From contig CACMQB010000008.1 in the NCBI GenBank assembly GCA_902615745.1, positions 1 through 64,000 of the forward strand: a stretch of 64,000 bases of DNA, read 5' to 3'. The DNA is from an uncultured Alphaproteobacteria bacterium (GTDB lineage Bacteria; Pseudomonadota; Alphaproteobacteria; HIMB59; GCA-002718135). The notes below the pieces were generated by a model. That model did no database searches and was not told the DNA's origin. It saw only the letters and a list, made by a program, of their open reading frames with translations. The position numbers were made by a program, and so were the translations under genes. Shown here one piece after another: positions 53,116 through 62,485 of this stretch (position 1 is the stretch's first letter; the number at the start of each line of letters is the position of its first letter).

Positions 53116-54144
53116 TTAAAAATAGAATTGGTGCCCAAACCATCTCCAATTTCCATCACTATCTTTTACAGTACAATTCATTCTCGATCTTCCAGCAGAC
53201 AATTCTCTCGCAAGTCTTATTTCAATTCTTTCGTTAAATTTATAAATTTCTATATCAACCTGACCTTTACTATCAAATATAAAACAATCTAGAGATTGAG
53301 CTTTCTTTTCATCAAGAAGAGAAAAACCTATGAATGGCGGGTTTTGTTTAATGGTTGGGTTTTGAGGTATAAAGTCATAAACCCCCAATCCTTTTGATGA
53401 AGCAGCAAATTTCACTCTATCTATTTCACCATATCTTTCATTTAATGAAAATCTTGGAAGATAATACATGTTAGATGTTTCATTAATTATTCCGGAATGC
53501 TGTCCAAAAGCAACTTTAAATTTAAATTCCTTTACTAATTCAATAATTTCATCTGTTGTCTCCCCATAAGGAAATGCAAATAAAGTTGGTATTTCTCCAA
53601 GTTCTTTAAGAAAAATTTTATTAGCTGTTTCTATTTCATCTCTTGCTTCTTCAATACTAATATCTGGCATGTGAGCATGGGTATGAGAGTGTGCACCAAT
53701 TATTACACCTTCTTCTTTGAGCTGTCTTATTTGATCCCAATTAATATATTTTTTATTATTTGAAATCGTCCCCGTAGTTACAAATAACGTTACAGGAATA
53801 TTATTTTTTTTAAATAAAGGCCACCCAACTTCTAAAAAAGACCTATCAGCATCATCTACACTTATACCAATAGTATTTTCTGGAAGATCACCATCATTAA
53901 TAATTGTATCAATAATAAAATCTAATGATTTAATGGTATATTTTTCTTTAGTTAATTCTTCAATATGACTATTAAGTTGGTCAATAGTTACACTTGTTGA
54001 AGGATATTTAGAAACTCCAAATTTATGATACATAAATACAGTTGCTGAGTTTTTGACTTCATTAGCAAAAGCACTACTTACTAATAAAAAAATTAAAGAA
54101 ATACTTTTTAAAAATAGCAATAGAATGTAGTTATATATTTTCAT
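53116..54144 (-). CDS. Polysaccharide deacetylase (NodB-type) family protein, exported
   Basis: 342 residues. Signal peptide at about 1-27 (SSAFA-NE). NodB motifs: VFMYHKFG, SVDDADRSFL with the metal/base Asp pair, and GAHSHTHAHMPD with the two zinc His; a FAFPYGE block follows. The C-terminal ~80 residues form a small beta domain with KGLGVYDFIPQNP. It should deacetylate a periplasmic or surface glycan. Its ATG touches the tsaB ATG on the other strand. Confidence 0.85.
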   Translation of the reverse strand: MKIYNYILLLFLKSISLIFLLVSSAFANEVKNSATVFMYHKFGVSKYPSTSVTIDQLNSHIEELTKEKYTIKSLDFIIDTIINDGDLPENTIGISVDDADRSFLEVGWPLFKKNNIPVTLFVTTGTISNNKKYINWDQIRQLKEEGVIIGAHSHTHAHMPDISIEEARDEIETANKIFLKELGEIPTLFAFPYGETTDEIIELVKEFKFKVAFGQHSGIINETSNMYYLPRFSLNERYGEIDRVKFAASSKGLGVYDFIPQNPTIKQNPPFIGFSLLDEKKAQSLDCFIFDSKGQVDIEIYKFNERIEIRLARELSAGRSRMNCTVKDSDGNWRWFGHQFYF

Positions 54145-54756
54145 ATGTTTTTGTTTCTAGATATTATATCATCAATACCAGAATTTTGTGTAATTGATGA
54201 CAACAAAATAATATTACAACAGAAAATTACTAAATCTGAAACAGATAAATTAAGTGATAATATAATACAATCCTATATAGAAATAGATAAACGATTAAAT
54301 TTAACTCAAAATTTAAAAAAAATTTCTACTACAATTGGTCCTGGTTCTTACACAAGTTTAAGGGTTGGTTCAGCATTTATTTCTGGTCTTATGATTTCCC
54401 GTAATATTCCTTATTACCCACTAACTATTGAGGATATCTTAAACTTTAACGCAATAAAACATTCCAAAAAAAATTTGGGAGTTTTTATAACCTCTTCTAA
54501 TAATCAGAAATTTTTTTGTTATAAAATTAAAGATAACAATATGAAATACTATAAAATTGAAAATAATAAATATTCAATTCCAAAAAATATCGATTTGATT
54601 CTTTTTAATAAAAGTAAAATAAATGAAATAAATGAATTAGAACAAATGAAGTTTTCTTTTTTTGAAGAATTTTACAACAATTACAAAAATTTTACGTTTA
54701 AAAAAAATATTATTATTGAACCAATATATATATCAAATAATCAATTACTAAATTGA
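54145..54756 (+). CDS. tsaB: tRNA threonylcarbamoyladenosine biosynthesis protein TsaB
   Basis: 203 residues, ASKHA-type fold with the TsaB signature IGPGSYTSLRVG near residues 69-80. TsaB scaffolds TsaD and TsaE in making t6A37 in ANN-decoding tRNAs. The N-terminus FLFLDIISSIPEF diverges somewhat from the usual LAIDTS. It overlaps the rimI-like gene by four bases and heads the tsaB-rimI-miaB cluster. Confidence 0.88.
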   Translation: MFLFLDIISSIPEFCVIDDNKIILQQKITKSETDKLSDNIIQSYIEIDKRLNLTQNLKKISTTIGPGSYTSLRVGSAFISGLMISRNIPYYPLTIEDILNFNAIKHSKKNLGVFITSSNNQKFFCYKIKDNNMKYYKIENNKYSIPKNIDLILFNKSKINEINELEQMKFSFFEEFYNNYKNFTFKKNIIIEPIYISNNQLLN

Positions 54757-55232
54757 ATAGAATTAGCTTAATAAATAAAGAACACTTATTATCAATAATC
54801 AATTTTATAAATGATAATAGTGATGAATTTAATTATTTTAAAAACATAGGATGGAATATAAAAAATATTGAGAGTCATTTTAGCAAAAATAATAATTACT
54901 CTCTTGGATATTTTAAGGATAATAATCTTGTAGGAGTCTTAATTGGTGATACAATTAAAAATGATAAAGAATATGATTTAGAATTGCATATTTTATTTGT
55001 GTCAAAACATCAAAGAAGAAAAAAAATTGCGACAAAATTATTAAATTATATTGAAACAAATAATGTCAATATTTCAAAGATTTTTATTGAAGTTGCTGAA
55101 GATAATGAAGATGCAATAAGTTTTTATCAAAAAAATAACTTTGTTTTTTTAAATTTTAGACATAACTATTATAGATATAATGATAAAAATATTCATGCTA
55201 AATGCTTCATAAAAAAAATTAATCATGAGTGA
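54753..55232 (+). CDS. rimI: GNAT N-acetyltransferase, probable RimI
   Basis: 159 residues, GNAT fold. The acetyl-CoA motif A appears as ILFVSKHQRRKKIATKLLNYI near 80-100, and the late IEVAEDNEDAISFYQKNNF is motif B. RimI acetylates ribosomal protein S18 N-terminus. The start is TTG (54753) overlapping the tsaB stop; no in-frame ATG is near. Placement between tsaB and miaB supports RimI. Confidence 0.85.
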   Translation: MNRISLINKEHLLSIINFINDNSDEFNYFKNIGWNIKNIESHFSKNNNYSLGYFKDNNLVGVLIGDTIKNDKEYDLELHILFVSKHQRRKKIATKLLNYIETNNVNISKIFIEVAEDNEDAISFYQKNNFVFLNFRHNYYRYNDKNIHAKCFIKKINHE

Positions 55233-56526
55233 TAAATATATTTATATAAAATCATATGGTTGTCAGATGAACGTATACGATAGTAATCGTATTAAAGATT
55301 TGTTTTCGAATAAAGGATATAAAATAACCAATGATATTTCCATAGCAGATTTAACTGTTTTGAATACTTGTCATATTAGAGAAAAAGCAGTTGAGAAAGT
55401 GTACTCTGATATTGGTAGGGTTAAAAAAATTAAAGATAAAAAACAGAATATGAAATTAGTAGTTGCTGGTTGTGTAGCTCAAGCTGAAGGTCTTGAAATA
55501 AAAAAAAGATCTCCGTCAGTTGATTATGTTGTGGGACCTCAATCCTATCACAAACTACCTGATATGATTGATAAGGTAGATGAAGTAGAGAATAGTGAGT
55601 TTTTACAAAATGAAAAATTTAAAAACTTAATTTTCAATTCTTCTAATTTATCATCTGAATTTTTATCTATTCAAGAAGGATGTGATAAATTTTGTTCTTT
55701 CTGTGTTGTTCCATACACAAGGGGGCCTGAATTTTCTAGACCAGTCGATGATATAGTTAAAGAGACAAAAAAATACGTATCAAATGGAATTAAAGAAATA
55801 ATTTTGCTAGGTCAAAATGTTAATGCTTACCATGGTGTAGCTTTAGATGGAAAATCAAAAGATTTAGCGTATTTAATTAATAAGATATCTGAAATCGAAG
55901 AAATAAAGAGGATTAGATATATGACATCCCATCCTATAGATATGAAAGACTCTCTTATAAATGCACATGCTGATAATTCAAAACTTATGCCTTTTCTTCA
56001 CTTACCTATTCAATCTGGTTCAGATAAAATTTTAAAAAAAATGAACAGAAAACATACAGTTGATGATTATTTAAGAATAGTTGAAAAAATAAGAAATGTC
56101 CGCTCTGATATCGCCCTTTCATCAGACTTTATTGTCGGTTTCCCAGAAGAAACGGATAAAGATTTTGAAGATACAATGAAATTTATCGAAAAAGTAAAAT
56201 TTGTTATTGCGTATTCATTTATTTATAGTCCAAGACCAGGAACGCCTGCTCAAAATAAAGATAATATTAGTTTGTTAGATAAAAAAGCACGCTTAAGCGC
56301 ATTGCAATCATTGCTTACTCAACAACAAATAAATTTTAATAAATCATTTGTTAATAAAGGGATGGAAGTATTATTTGAAAAAATAGGTAGACATAAAGAT
56401 CAATTTATAGGTCGTACAATTTACAATCAAAGTACATTTATTAACTCGAAAAAAGATTTATTAAATCAAATTATGAACGTTAAAATTACAAACTCAACTA
56501 ATTTTGCACTTGAATGTCAGATATAG
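55225..56526 (+). CDS. miaB: tRNA-2-methylthio-N6-dimethylallyladenosine synthase MiaB
   Basis: 433 residues, full-length MiaB. UPF0004 domain with YGCQMNVYDSN and two more Cys (CHIREKA, AGCVAQ) for the auxiliary cluster; radical-SAM CxxxCxxC as CDKFCSFC near 153-160; C-terminal TRAM domain. It methylthiolates A37 of tRNAs. It overlaps rimI by 8 bp and the PhoH gene by 13 bp. Confidence 0.96.
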   Translation: MSDKYIYIKSYGCQMNVYDSNRIKDLFSNKGYKITNDISIADLTVLNTCHIREKAVEKVYSDIGRVKKIKDKKQNMKLVVAGCVAQAEGLEIKKRSPSVDYVVGPQSYHKLPDMIDKVDEVENSEFLQNEKFKNLIFNSSNLSSEFLSIQEGCDKFCSFCVVPYTRGPEFSRPVDDIVKETKKYVSNGIKEIILLGQNVNAYHGVALDGKSKDLAYLINKISEIEEIKRIRYMTSHPIDMKDSLINAHADNSKLMPFLHLPIQSGSDKILKKMNRKHTVDDYLRIVEKIRNVRSDIALSSDFIVGFPEETDKDFEDTMKFIEKVKFVIAYSFIYSPRPGTPAQNKDNISLLDKKARLSALQSLLTQQQINFNKSFVNKGMEVLFEKIGRHKDQFIGRTIYNQSTFINSKKDLLNQIMNVKITNSTNFALECQI

Positions 56527-57473
56527 TAAATAAAAACGAAAATTTAGAATTAGAACTAGAAGATAATACAATTTTAAGCAACTTGTTTGGAATCAATGAT
56601 AGTAACTTAACTCTTATAGAACAAATTAATCAAGTTAAAATCCAATACCGTGGAAATAAAATTAAAATATCAGGAAATAAAAAATCAATTTTTGAAACTA
56701 AAAAAACTATTCTTAATTTATTTAAAGAAGCACAAAATGGTGCTGAAATAGATGAGGATAGAATTAGAGATAATAAAAGTTTAATATCTATGAACATTAA
56801 AACAGATAAACAGATGGATTTATTTATTCAAACTAAAAAAAGAAAAATTATACCAAGAACTGAAATACAAAATAAATATCTTGAATTACTAAATACTAAA
56901 AATATTACATTTGCTATTGGTCCTGCTGGAACAGGAAAAACTTATCTGGCTGTTGCGAAAGCAGTTTCAGCTCTACAAGATGGAAAAGTAAATAAAATTA
57001 TTCTATCCAGACCAGCTGTTGAAGCTGGTGAAAAGTTAGGTTTCCTACCAGGAGATTTAAAAGAAAAGGTAGATCCTTTTTTAAGACCAATTTATGATGC
57101 TTTATATTCAATGTTGCCATATGAACAGGTAGAAAAAAAATTACTTAACAATACAATAGAAATAGCACCTATTGCGTTTATGAGAGGAAGAACTCTTGAA
57201 GATTGTTTTATAATTTTAGATGAAGCTCAAAATACAACAAAAACACAAATGAAAATGTTTTTAACAAGACTAGGTAAAAATAGTCAAATGGTAGTTGTAG
57301 GAGATATTACCCAAATTGATCTTGTAAGTGAAAAAGATTCAGGACTTAAAGATGCATTAAAAAAGTTAAACAAAGTTGATGATATAGGTTTCATTGAATT
57401 ATCAGAAAAAGATGTTGTACGACATGATTTAGTCAAAAAAATTATTAATGCATATGAAAAATATAAAAGTTGA
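56514..57473 (+). CDS. PhoH-like ATPase (YbeZ)
   Basis: 319 residues. An N-terminal KH-like segment precedes the PhoH ATPase with Walker A GPAGTGKTYLA near 139-149, SRPAVEAGEKLGFLPGD and Walker B FIILDEAQN. It is thought to work with YbeY in RNA metabolism. The ATG is 13 bp inside miaB, and its tail overlaps ybeY. Confidence 0.93.
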   Translation: MSDIVNKNENLELELEDNTILSNLFGINDSNLTLIEQINQVKIQYRGNKIKISGNKKSIFETKKTILNLFKEAQNGAEIDEDRIRDNKSLISMNIKTDKQMDLFIQTKKRKIIPRTEIQNKYLELLNTKNITFAIGPAGTGKTYLAVAKAVSALQDGKVNKIILSRPAVEAGEKLGFLPGDLKEKVDPFLRPIYDALYSMLPYEQVEKKLLNNTIEIAPIAFMRGRTLEDCFIILDEAQNTTKTQMKMFLTRLGKNSQMVVVGDITQIDLVSEKDSGLKDALKKLNKVDDIGFIELSEKDVVRHDLVKKIINAYEKYKS

Positions 57474-57927
57474 TTTTTTTTCTGAATCAAAAAAATGGCC
57501 AAGGCGAATACCTAAAATTAAGACTATTACAAAAAAGACTATAAATAAAATGAACTCTTATTTTAAAAGAGATCATAAATTTGAACTAAATATAATTTTA
57601 ACAGATAAATCAAAAATGATTAAACTTAACAAAACCTTTAAAAATAAACAGACAGATACGGATGTTCTTACTTTTATTACAAAGAACTCAAATAAAAATA
57701 TTGGAAAAATTTTATATTGTGATATTTTTTTCTCAATTGATACTATTGATAAATATATACGTAGGAATAAAATTAGCATATATGATCATTTTAACCATCT
57801 ATTAATCCATAGTTTATTGCATATTAACGGATATAATCATAAAAAAAATTTAGAATTTAAAAAAATGAAAAGAGAGGAGATAAAAATTTTAGGATTATTT
57901 GGAATTAACAATCCTTACATAATTTAA
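57448..57927 (+). CDS. ybeY: Endoribonuclease YbeY
   Basis: 159 residues from ATG 57448 (or ATG 57454). The zinc site HSLLHINGYNH near residues 130-140 matches the HGxLHLxGYDH triad, with the Gly and Asp replaced by Ser and Asn but all three His kept. YbeY is involved in 16S rRNA 3'-end maturation and ribosome quality control. It overlaps the PhoH gene by up to 26 bp and shares one base with the corC-like gene. Confidence 0.92.
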   Translation: MHMKNIKVDFFSESKKWPRRIPKIKTITKKTINKMNSYFKRDHKFELNIILTDKSKMIKLNKTFKNKQTDTDVLTFITKNSNKNIGKILYCDIFFSIDTIDKYIRRNKISIYDHFNHLLIHSLLHINGYNHKKNLEFKKMKREEIKILGLFGINNPYII

Positions 57928-58775
57928 TGAACACTAATAACGCTGATAAATCATCGAGCTGGAAAAATTGGATAATTAAAAAATTATTATCCAATGATTC
58001 AACAAAAGAAGACATTTTAAATTTTATAGCTAATGACGAAGATAATAAAAATATTGACGATCTAAACGATAATAATGAAAAAAATCTAATTAAAAATATC
58101 GTAAACTTGAATGAAAAAAGTGTCGAAGATTTAATGATACCTAGAAGTGAAATAGTAGCCTTAGACCATGATAAATCTTACAACGAAATTTTAGAAGTTA
58201 TTAAGGAAGAGGGGCATTCTAGAATTCCTGTATTCAAAAAAAATATTGATAATGTAATTGGATTTTTTCACATAAAAGATTTTATCAAATCTTCACAGGA
58301 TACATTTCAGATGAGTGAAATAATAAGAGATGTATTATATGTTGCTCCAAAATCTCCGATTTTAGATTTACTGAAAACCATGAGATCATCTAGGATTCAT
58401 ATAGGACTAGTTGTTGATGGAGTTGGAGGTGTTGATGGATTGGTAACGATAGAAGACTTAGTTGAAGAAATTGTTGGTGAGATTGAAGATGAACATGATG
58501 CAGAAGATGATGAAGAATTAGTTTATAAAAAATCAGATAATTCAATAACTGTAGATGCTAGTTATAGAGTGGAAGATTTGGAAGAATTTTTTTCAATTAA
58601 TATTCCAAGAAATGAAGATGATGAAACTTCTTCTGTAGGTGGACTTGTATATGAAAAAATAAATAGGATACCAAAAAATAATGAAGTAATTGATTTTAAT
58701 GATGAACTTAGAATCAAGATCGTTAAATCAAACAATAGAAAAATTGAAATTGTTGAAGTAAATAAAAATAATTGA
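57927..58775 (+). CDS. CBS-domain protein of the CorC/TlyC family
   Basis: 282 residues without membrane helices. Two CBS motifs lie at about 70-190 (VEDLMIPRSEIVALD, VDGLVTIEDLVEEIVGEIEDEHD) and a CorC_HlyC domain at 200-280. It belongs with the soluble CorC-type proteins that sit between ybeY and lnt and are linked to magnesium/cobalt homeostasis. Overlaps lnt by four bases. Confidence 0.9.
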   Translation: MNTNNADKSSSWKNWIIKKLLSNDSTKEDILNFIANDEDNKNIDDLNDNNEKNLIKNIVNLNEKSVEDLMIPRSEIVALDHDKSYNEILEVIKEEGHSRIPVFKKNIDNVIGFFHIKDFIKSSQDTFQMSEIIRDVLYVAPKSPILDLLKTMRSSRIHIGLVVDGVGGVDGLVTIEDLVEEIVGEIEDEHDAEDDEELVYKKSDNSITVDASYRVEDLEEFFSINIPRNEDDETSSVGGLVYEKINRIPKNNEVIDFNDELRIKIVKSNNRKIEIVEVNKNN

Positions 58776-60223
58776 GTATTTTAATTTATTTTATCTTAGG
58801 ACTTTTAACCTCACTTTTATTTCCTCCATATTTTTTTTTACCACTAGGTTTTATCATTTTTCCATCCCTTTGTTTTTTATTAGAATCAAATAAAGAAAAT
58901 TATAGTGATAAAAATATTTTTTTTAAATTCTCAATATTTGGGTTTGGTTTTTTTATTAGTTATTTATTTTGGATCAAAAACCCTTTTTTTGTTTTTGAAG
59001 AAACAAAAAATTTTTTTCTGGTTTTTTTATTACTAATAATATTCTTATCTGTAATTTTAGGTTTAATCTTTACAATAATTTTTAAATTAGGAAAAAAAAT
59101 TCCAATAATCATTCTTGTCCCACTTATGTTCACATCTAGTGAATATATAATATCAATATTTTTTTATGGATTTCCTTGGTTTACATTTTCGTTATTACTT
59201 TCTAGTAATGAGTATTTACTATTTTCACTAAAATTATTTGGAACATTATTTTCAAGTTATTTAATTATTCAGATTTTTTGCATACCTTTTATTTTTTTAA
59301 CAAAAGAAAACTTTAAACAAGAATCAAAATTTCTGTCATTATTTATTGCCTTGCCAATCATTACTTTAATGATCACAAATTTTAACAAAGAAGAAAATAA
59401 TTTGAAAATTAAAACAATTAATTTGGAAATTTTTCAATTAAATTTTAAAAATAATGACAAATTATTAACACCTGAGAAAAAACTTCAAAGAATAATTAAA
59501 CATATAGATGAAAGTAATGCAGATTTGCTTATATTTGGAGAAAATAATTTTCCTTATCTCTTAGATGATCTTGAACTAAATATCATAAAAGATTCTTTAA
59601 AAGAAAATCAAACATTAATTATTGGAGCTACAAGATATGAAAATAATAAATATTATAATAGTTTAGTAAATATTAATTTAGTAAATGTAACTTACTTTGA
59701 TAAACAAATTCTTGTTCCCTTTGGAGAGTTTCTACCTTTAAGAGATTCATTGACCTTTTTAGAGAGTATCGTTGGTCAAAATGATTATTCAAAAGGTAAA
59801 GTTGAAAGAATAATTAATCTAACTGATAATATAAGTTTCATTCCTGTGATTTGTTATGAAATTGTTTTTTATTGGAAGCTTTTAAATAAATTAAATAACA
59901 ATGGTAATTTTATTGTAAATATTACGAATGATTTTTGGTTTGGTGATTATCTAGGTCCTTATCAACATTTTTATCTCACTAAAATCAGAGCTGCAGAGTT
60001 TAATAAGCCAATTATTCGTGTTTCAAATAATGGTATATCTGCAGTCATAAATAATAATGGTGCTGTGCTAAATAAAACCGAATTTAATAAAACTGAAAAT
60101 TTTACACACAAATTGTTATTTAAAGACAATAATAATTTTATAAATTTTCATTTAATATTTAAAATTTATCTCTTTATTATTTTTATACTAACTACTTTCT
60201 ATTATTTAAGAAAAAATGATTAG
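58772..60223 (+). CDS. lnt: Apolipoprotein N-acyltransferase
   Basis: 483 residues: an N-terminal part with several hydrophobic helices (to about 205) and a nitrilase-like periplasmic domain. The Glu-Lys-Cys triad can be placed at FGENNFP, the Lys before PFGEFLPLRD (DKQILVPFGE), and the Cys in VICYEIVF. It adds the third acyl chain to lipoproteins. TTG start overlapping the corC stop. Consistent with the lipoprotein peptidase seen at 8 kb. Confidence 0.9.
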   Translation: MSILIYFILGLLTSLLFPPYFFLPLGFIIFPSLCFLLESNKENYSDKNIFFKFSIFGFGFFISYLFWIKNPFFVFEETKNFFLVFLLLIIFLSVILGLIFTIIFKLGKKIPIIILVPLMFTSSEYIISIFFYGFPWFTFSLLLSSNEYLLFSLKLFGTLFSSYLIIQIFCIPFIFLTKENFKQESKFLSLFIALPIITLMITNFNKEENNLKIKTINLEIFQLNFKNNDKLLTPEKKLQRIIKHIDESNADLLIFGENNFPYLLDDLELNIIKDSLKENQTLIIGATRYENNKYYNSLVNINLVNVTYFDKQILVPFGEFLPLRDSLTFLESIVGQNDYSKGKVERIINLTDNISFIPVICYEIVFYWKLLNKLNNNGNFIVNITNDFWFGDYLGPYQHFYLTKIRAAEFNKPIIRVSNNGISAVINNNGAVLNKTEFNKTENFTHKLLFKDNNNFINFHLIFKIYLFIIFILTTFYYLRKND

Positions 60224-60872
60224 TAATAATTATAACAATCGCTTATTTGGGAGAACAAGAGGAAGAAGCAAGAAAAAAATTGATTTAAAAAAATATCATC
60301 AAATAGTTGACAAATACAAGTTTCAAAATTGTGATAAAAAAATAAATTATATTTTAGATATTGGCACTGGATATGGTGAAACCAGTATATTTCTTGCAAA
60401 TCAATTTTTAGACAAAGTCATTATATCTTGTGAAAAATACATTGATGGAAATATAATTTTACTTAAAAATATTGAACAGAATGAAATAAAAAATATTTTA
60501 TTACATAATGGAAATGTATATGATGTTCTAGAATGTGCGCATAGAGAATGTTTTGACCTTGTGTGGATATTTTTTCCTGATCCATGGCCAAAAAATAGAC
60601 ACGCAAAGCGTAGATTGATAACTAGTGATTTTTTAAGAAAACTTTATAATGCTTTAAAAAAGAATAGTGAGATACATATAGCTACAGATTCAACAGTGTA
60701 TGTAAGATTTATTTTACACTCAATTTATAATTGTAAGGATTATTTTGTCTGGATGAACCAATCTGAAATGAATCTGCATATAAAAGATTATTTCGATATT
60801 GAGACAAAATATTATAAAAAAGCAATTAATTCTCAAAGAAAACCTTCTTTATTCATTTTGAGAAAATTATAG
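60216..60872 (+). CDS. trmB: tRNA (guanine-N7-)-methyltransferase TrmB
   Basis: 218 residues. RLFGRTRGRSKKK at the N-terminus is typical, ILDIGTGYGETSIFLA is SAM motif I near 47-62, and FFPDPWPKNRHAKRRL is the TrmB signature. It makes m7G46 in tRNA. Its ATG lies 8 bp inside lnt. A good terminator follows. Confidence 0.94.
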   Translation: MISNNYNNRLFGRTRGRSKKKIDLKKYHQIVDKYKFQNCDKKINYILDIGTGYGETSIFLANQFLDKVIISCEKYIDGNIILLKNIEQNEIKNILLHNGNVYDVLECAHRECFDLVWIFFPDPWPKNRHAKRRLITSDFLRKLYNALKKNSEIHIATDSTVYVRFILHSIYNCKDYFVWMNQSEMNLHIKDYFDIETKYYKKAINSQRKPSLFILRKL

Positions 60873-60913
60873 GCTTGAAATTCTGCAAAATATTAATATA
60901 CGCAATATTATTA

Positions 60914-60938
60914 AGGTGGGTTCTCCCACCTTTTTTTT
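60914..60938 (+). terminator. Rho-independent terminator between trmB and nusA
   Basis: AGGTGGG at 60914-60920 pairs with CCCACCT at 60925-60931 around a TTCT loop, followed by T to 60938. It ends six bases before the nusA ATG, so it separates the housekeeping block from the nusA-infB operon, or attenuates it. Confidence 0.85.
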
Positions 60939-60944
60939 ATAACT

Positions 60945-62483
60945 ATGGCTAAAAAAAAATATAATGTAATAAGAGAAGAGATGCTTCAAGTTGCATCTAA
61001 TGTAGCACAAGAAAAAAACATTGATCAAGACTCAGTTTTTTCTGCCATGGAACAAGCATTAGAAAAAGCTGCAAGAGTAAAATATGGAAATGATATTGAT
61101 ATAAGAATTTCCATAAATAGGGCTACGGGTGATATTGATTTAAATTCGTATCTTGAAGTTGTAGAAAATATTGATGAAGAATTTCAATTTAGACAAATTC
61201 TTTTAGAAGATGCAAAAAAAACTAATCCAGATATAAATTTAGGAGAATTTATTATAAAGAAATTGCCACCTATTGAATTAGGAAGGGTAGCTGCACAAAA
61301 TGCAAAAGGTGTTATTATTCAAAAAGTAAGAGAAGCTGACAAGTCTAATCAATATGAAGAATACAAAGATAAAGTTGGTGAAATTGCGGTTGGTATTGTT
61401 AAAAGAACTGAATTTGGAAATCTAATTATAGATTTAGGAAAGAGTGAAGCAATAATCAAAAGAGAAGAACTTATACCAAGAGAAACATTTAAGAATGGAG
61501 ATAGAGTAAGAGCTTACATATATGAAGTAAAAAATGATGTTAAAGGGTATCAAGTTTTCTTATCAAGAACTCATCCTCAATTTTTATCAAAATTATTTTT
61601 TCAAGAAGTACCAGAAATATATGAAGGTGTAATTACTGTTAAAAGTGTTGCAAGGGATCCTGGTTCAAGAGCAAAAATTAGTGTATTTACTGAAGATTCT
61701 ACAATAGATCCTGTTGGAGCGTGTGTTGGAATGAGAGGTTCAAGAGTACAAGCTGTTGTAAATGAATTGCAAGGAGAAAAAATAGATATAGTTACTTGGT
61801 CAGACAACCAAGCTACTTTCCTAGCAAATGCACTTGCTCCTGCAGAGGTTAGTAAGATTTTTTTGTATGAAGAAAAAAATAAAGTAGAGGTTGTAATACC
61901 AGATGACCAACTAAGTTTAGCTATTGGAAGAAAAGGTCAAAATGTAAAATTAGCTTCAAATTTAACTAGTTTAGAAATAGATATTTTAACTGAAGATGAA
62001 GAATCAGAAAGAAGACAACAAGAGTTTAGAGAAAAAAGTATTTTATTAGCAGAAACTCTTGATGTTGAAGATGTTATTGCTCAGTTGCTTGTTACCGATG
62101 GTTATACGTCAGTTGAGTCTATAGCAGTTGAAACTTTAGAAAATTTAGAAAAAATAGAAGGTTTTGATACCACACTAGCTCAAGAGATAATCGATAGATC
62201 TAAAAATTTTGTAAAAGATCAAGAAGAGTCTGACAAAAAACTTATAGAAGAAAATATTAATGATGAAAAATTAAAGAATTTGAAAGGTATGAATAATAGT
62301 ATTTTGGCAAAATTGGTAAAATCCAATATTCTCAATGTTAACGATTTTGCAGATTTAGCAACTTTTGAACTTATAGATAAAGAAGAGGGTATTTTAAAAG
62401 AACTAGAGCTTGATGAAGAAGTCGCCAATAATATGATAATGGAAGCAAGAAGTTTCTGGTCTGAAGAACAAAATAAGGATTAA
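60945..62483 (+). CDS. nusA: Transcription termination/antitermination factor NusA
   Basis: 512 residues: N-terminal RNAP-binding domain (about 1-135), S1 domain (about 140-205), KH1/KH2 (205-345, with VGMRGSRVQ and [10 protein letters not shown]), and two C-terminal acidic HhH repeats. It binds elongating RNA polymerase. rimP, which normally precedes nusA, is not found upstream, and ylxR, which normally follows, is absent; infB begins three bases after the stop. Confidence 0.96.
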   Translation: MAKKKYNVIREEMLQVASNVAQEKNIDQDSVFSAMEQALEKAARVKYGNDIDIRISINRATGDIDLNSYLEVVENIDEEFQFRQILLEDAKKTNPDINLGEFIIKKLPPIELGRVAAQNAKGVIIQKVREADKSNQYEEYKDKVGEIAVGIVKRTEFGNLIIDLGKSEAIIKREELIPRETFKNGDRVRAYIYEVKNDVKGYQVFLSRTHPQFLSKLFFQEVPEIYEGVITVKSVARDPGSRAKISVFTEDSTIDPVGACVGMRGSRVQAVVNELQGEKIDIVTWSDNQATFLANALAPAEVSKIFLYEEKNKVEVVIPDDQLSLAIGRKGQNVKLASNLTSLEIDILTEDEESERRQQEFREKSILLAETLDVEDVIAQLLVTDGYTSVESIAVETLENLEKIEGFDTTLAQEIIDRSKNFVKDQEESDKKLIEENINDEKLKNLKGMNNSILAKLVKSNILNVNDFADLATFELIDKEEGILKELELDEEVANNMIMEARSFWSEEQNKD

Positions 62484-62485
62484 AA

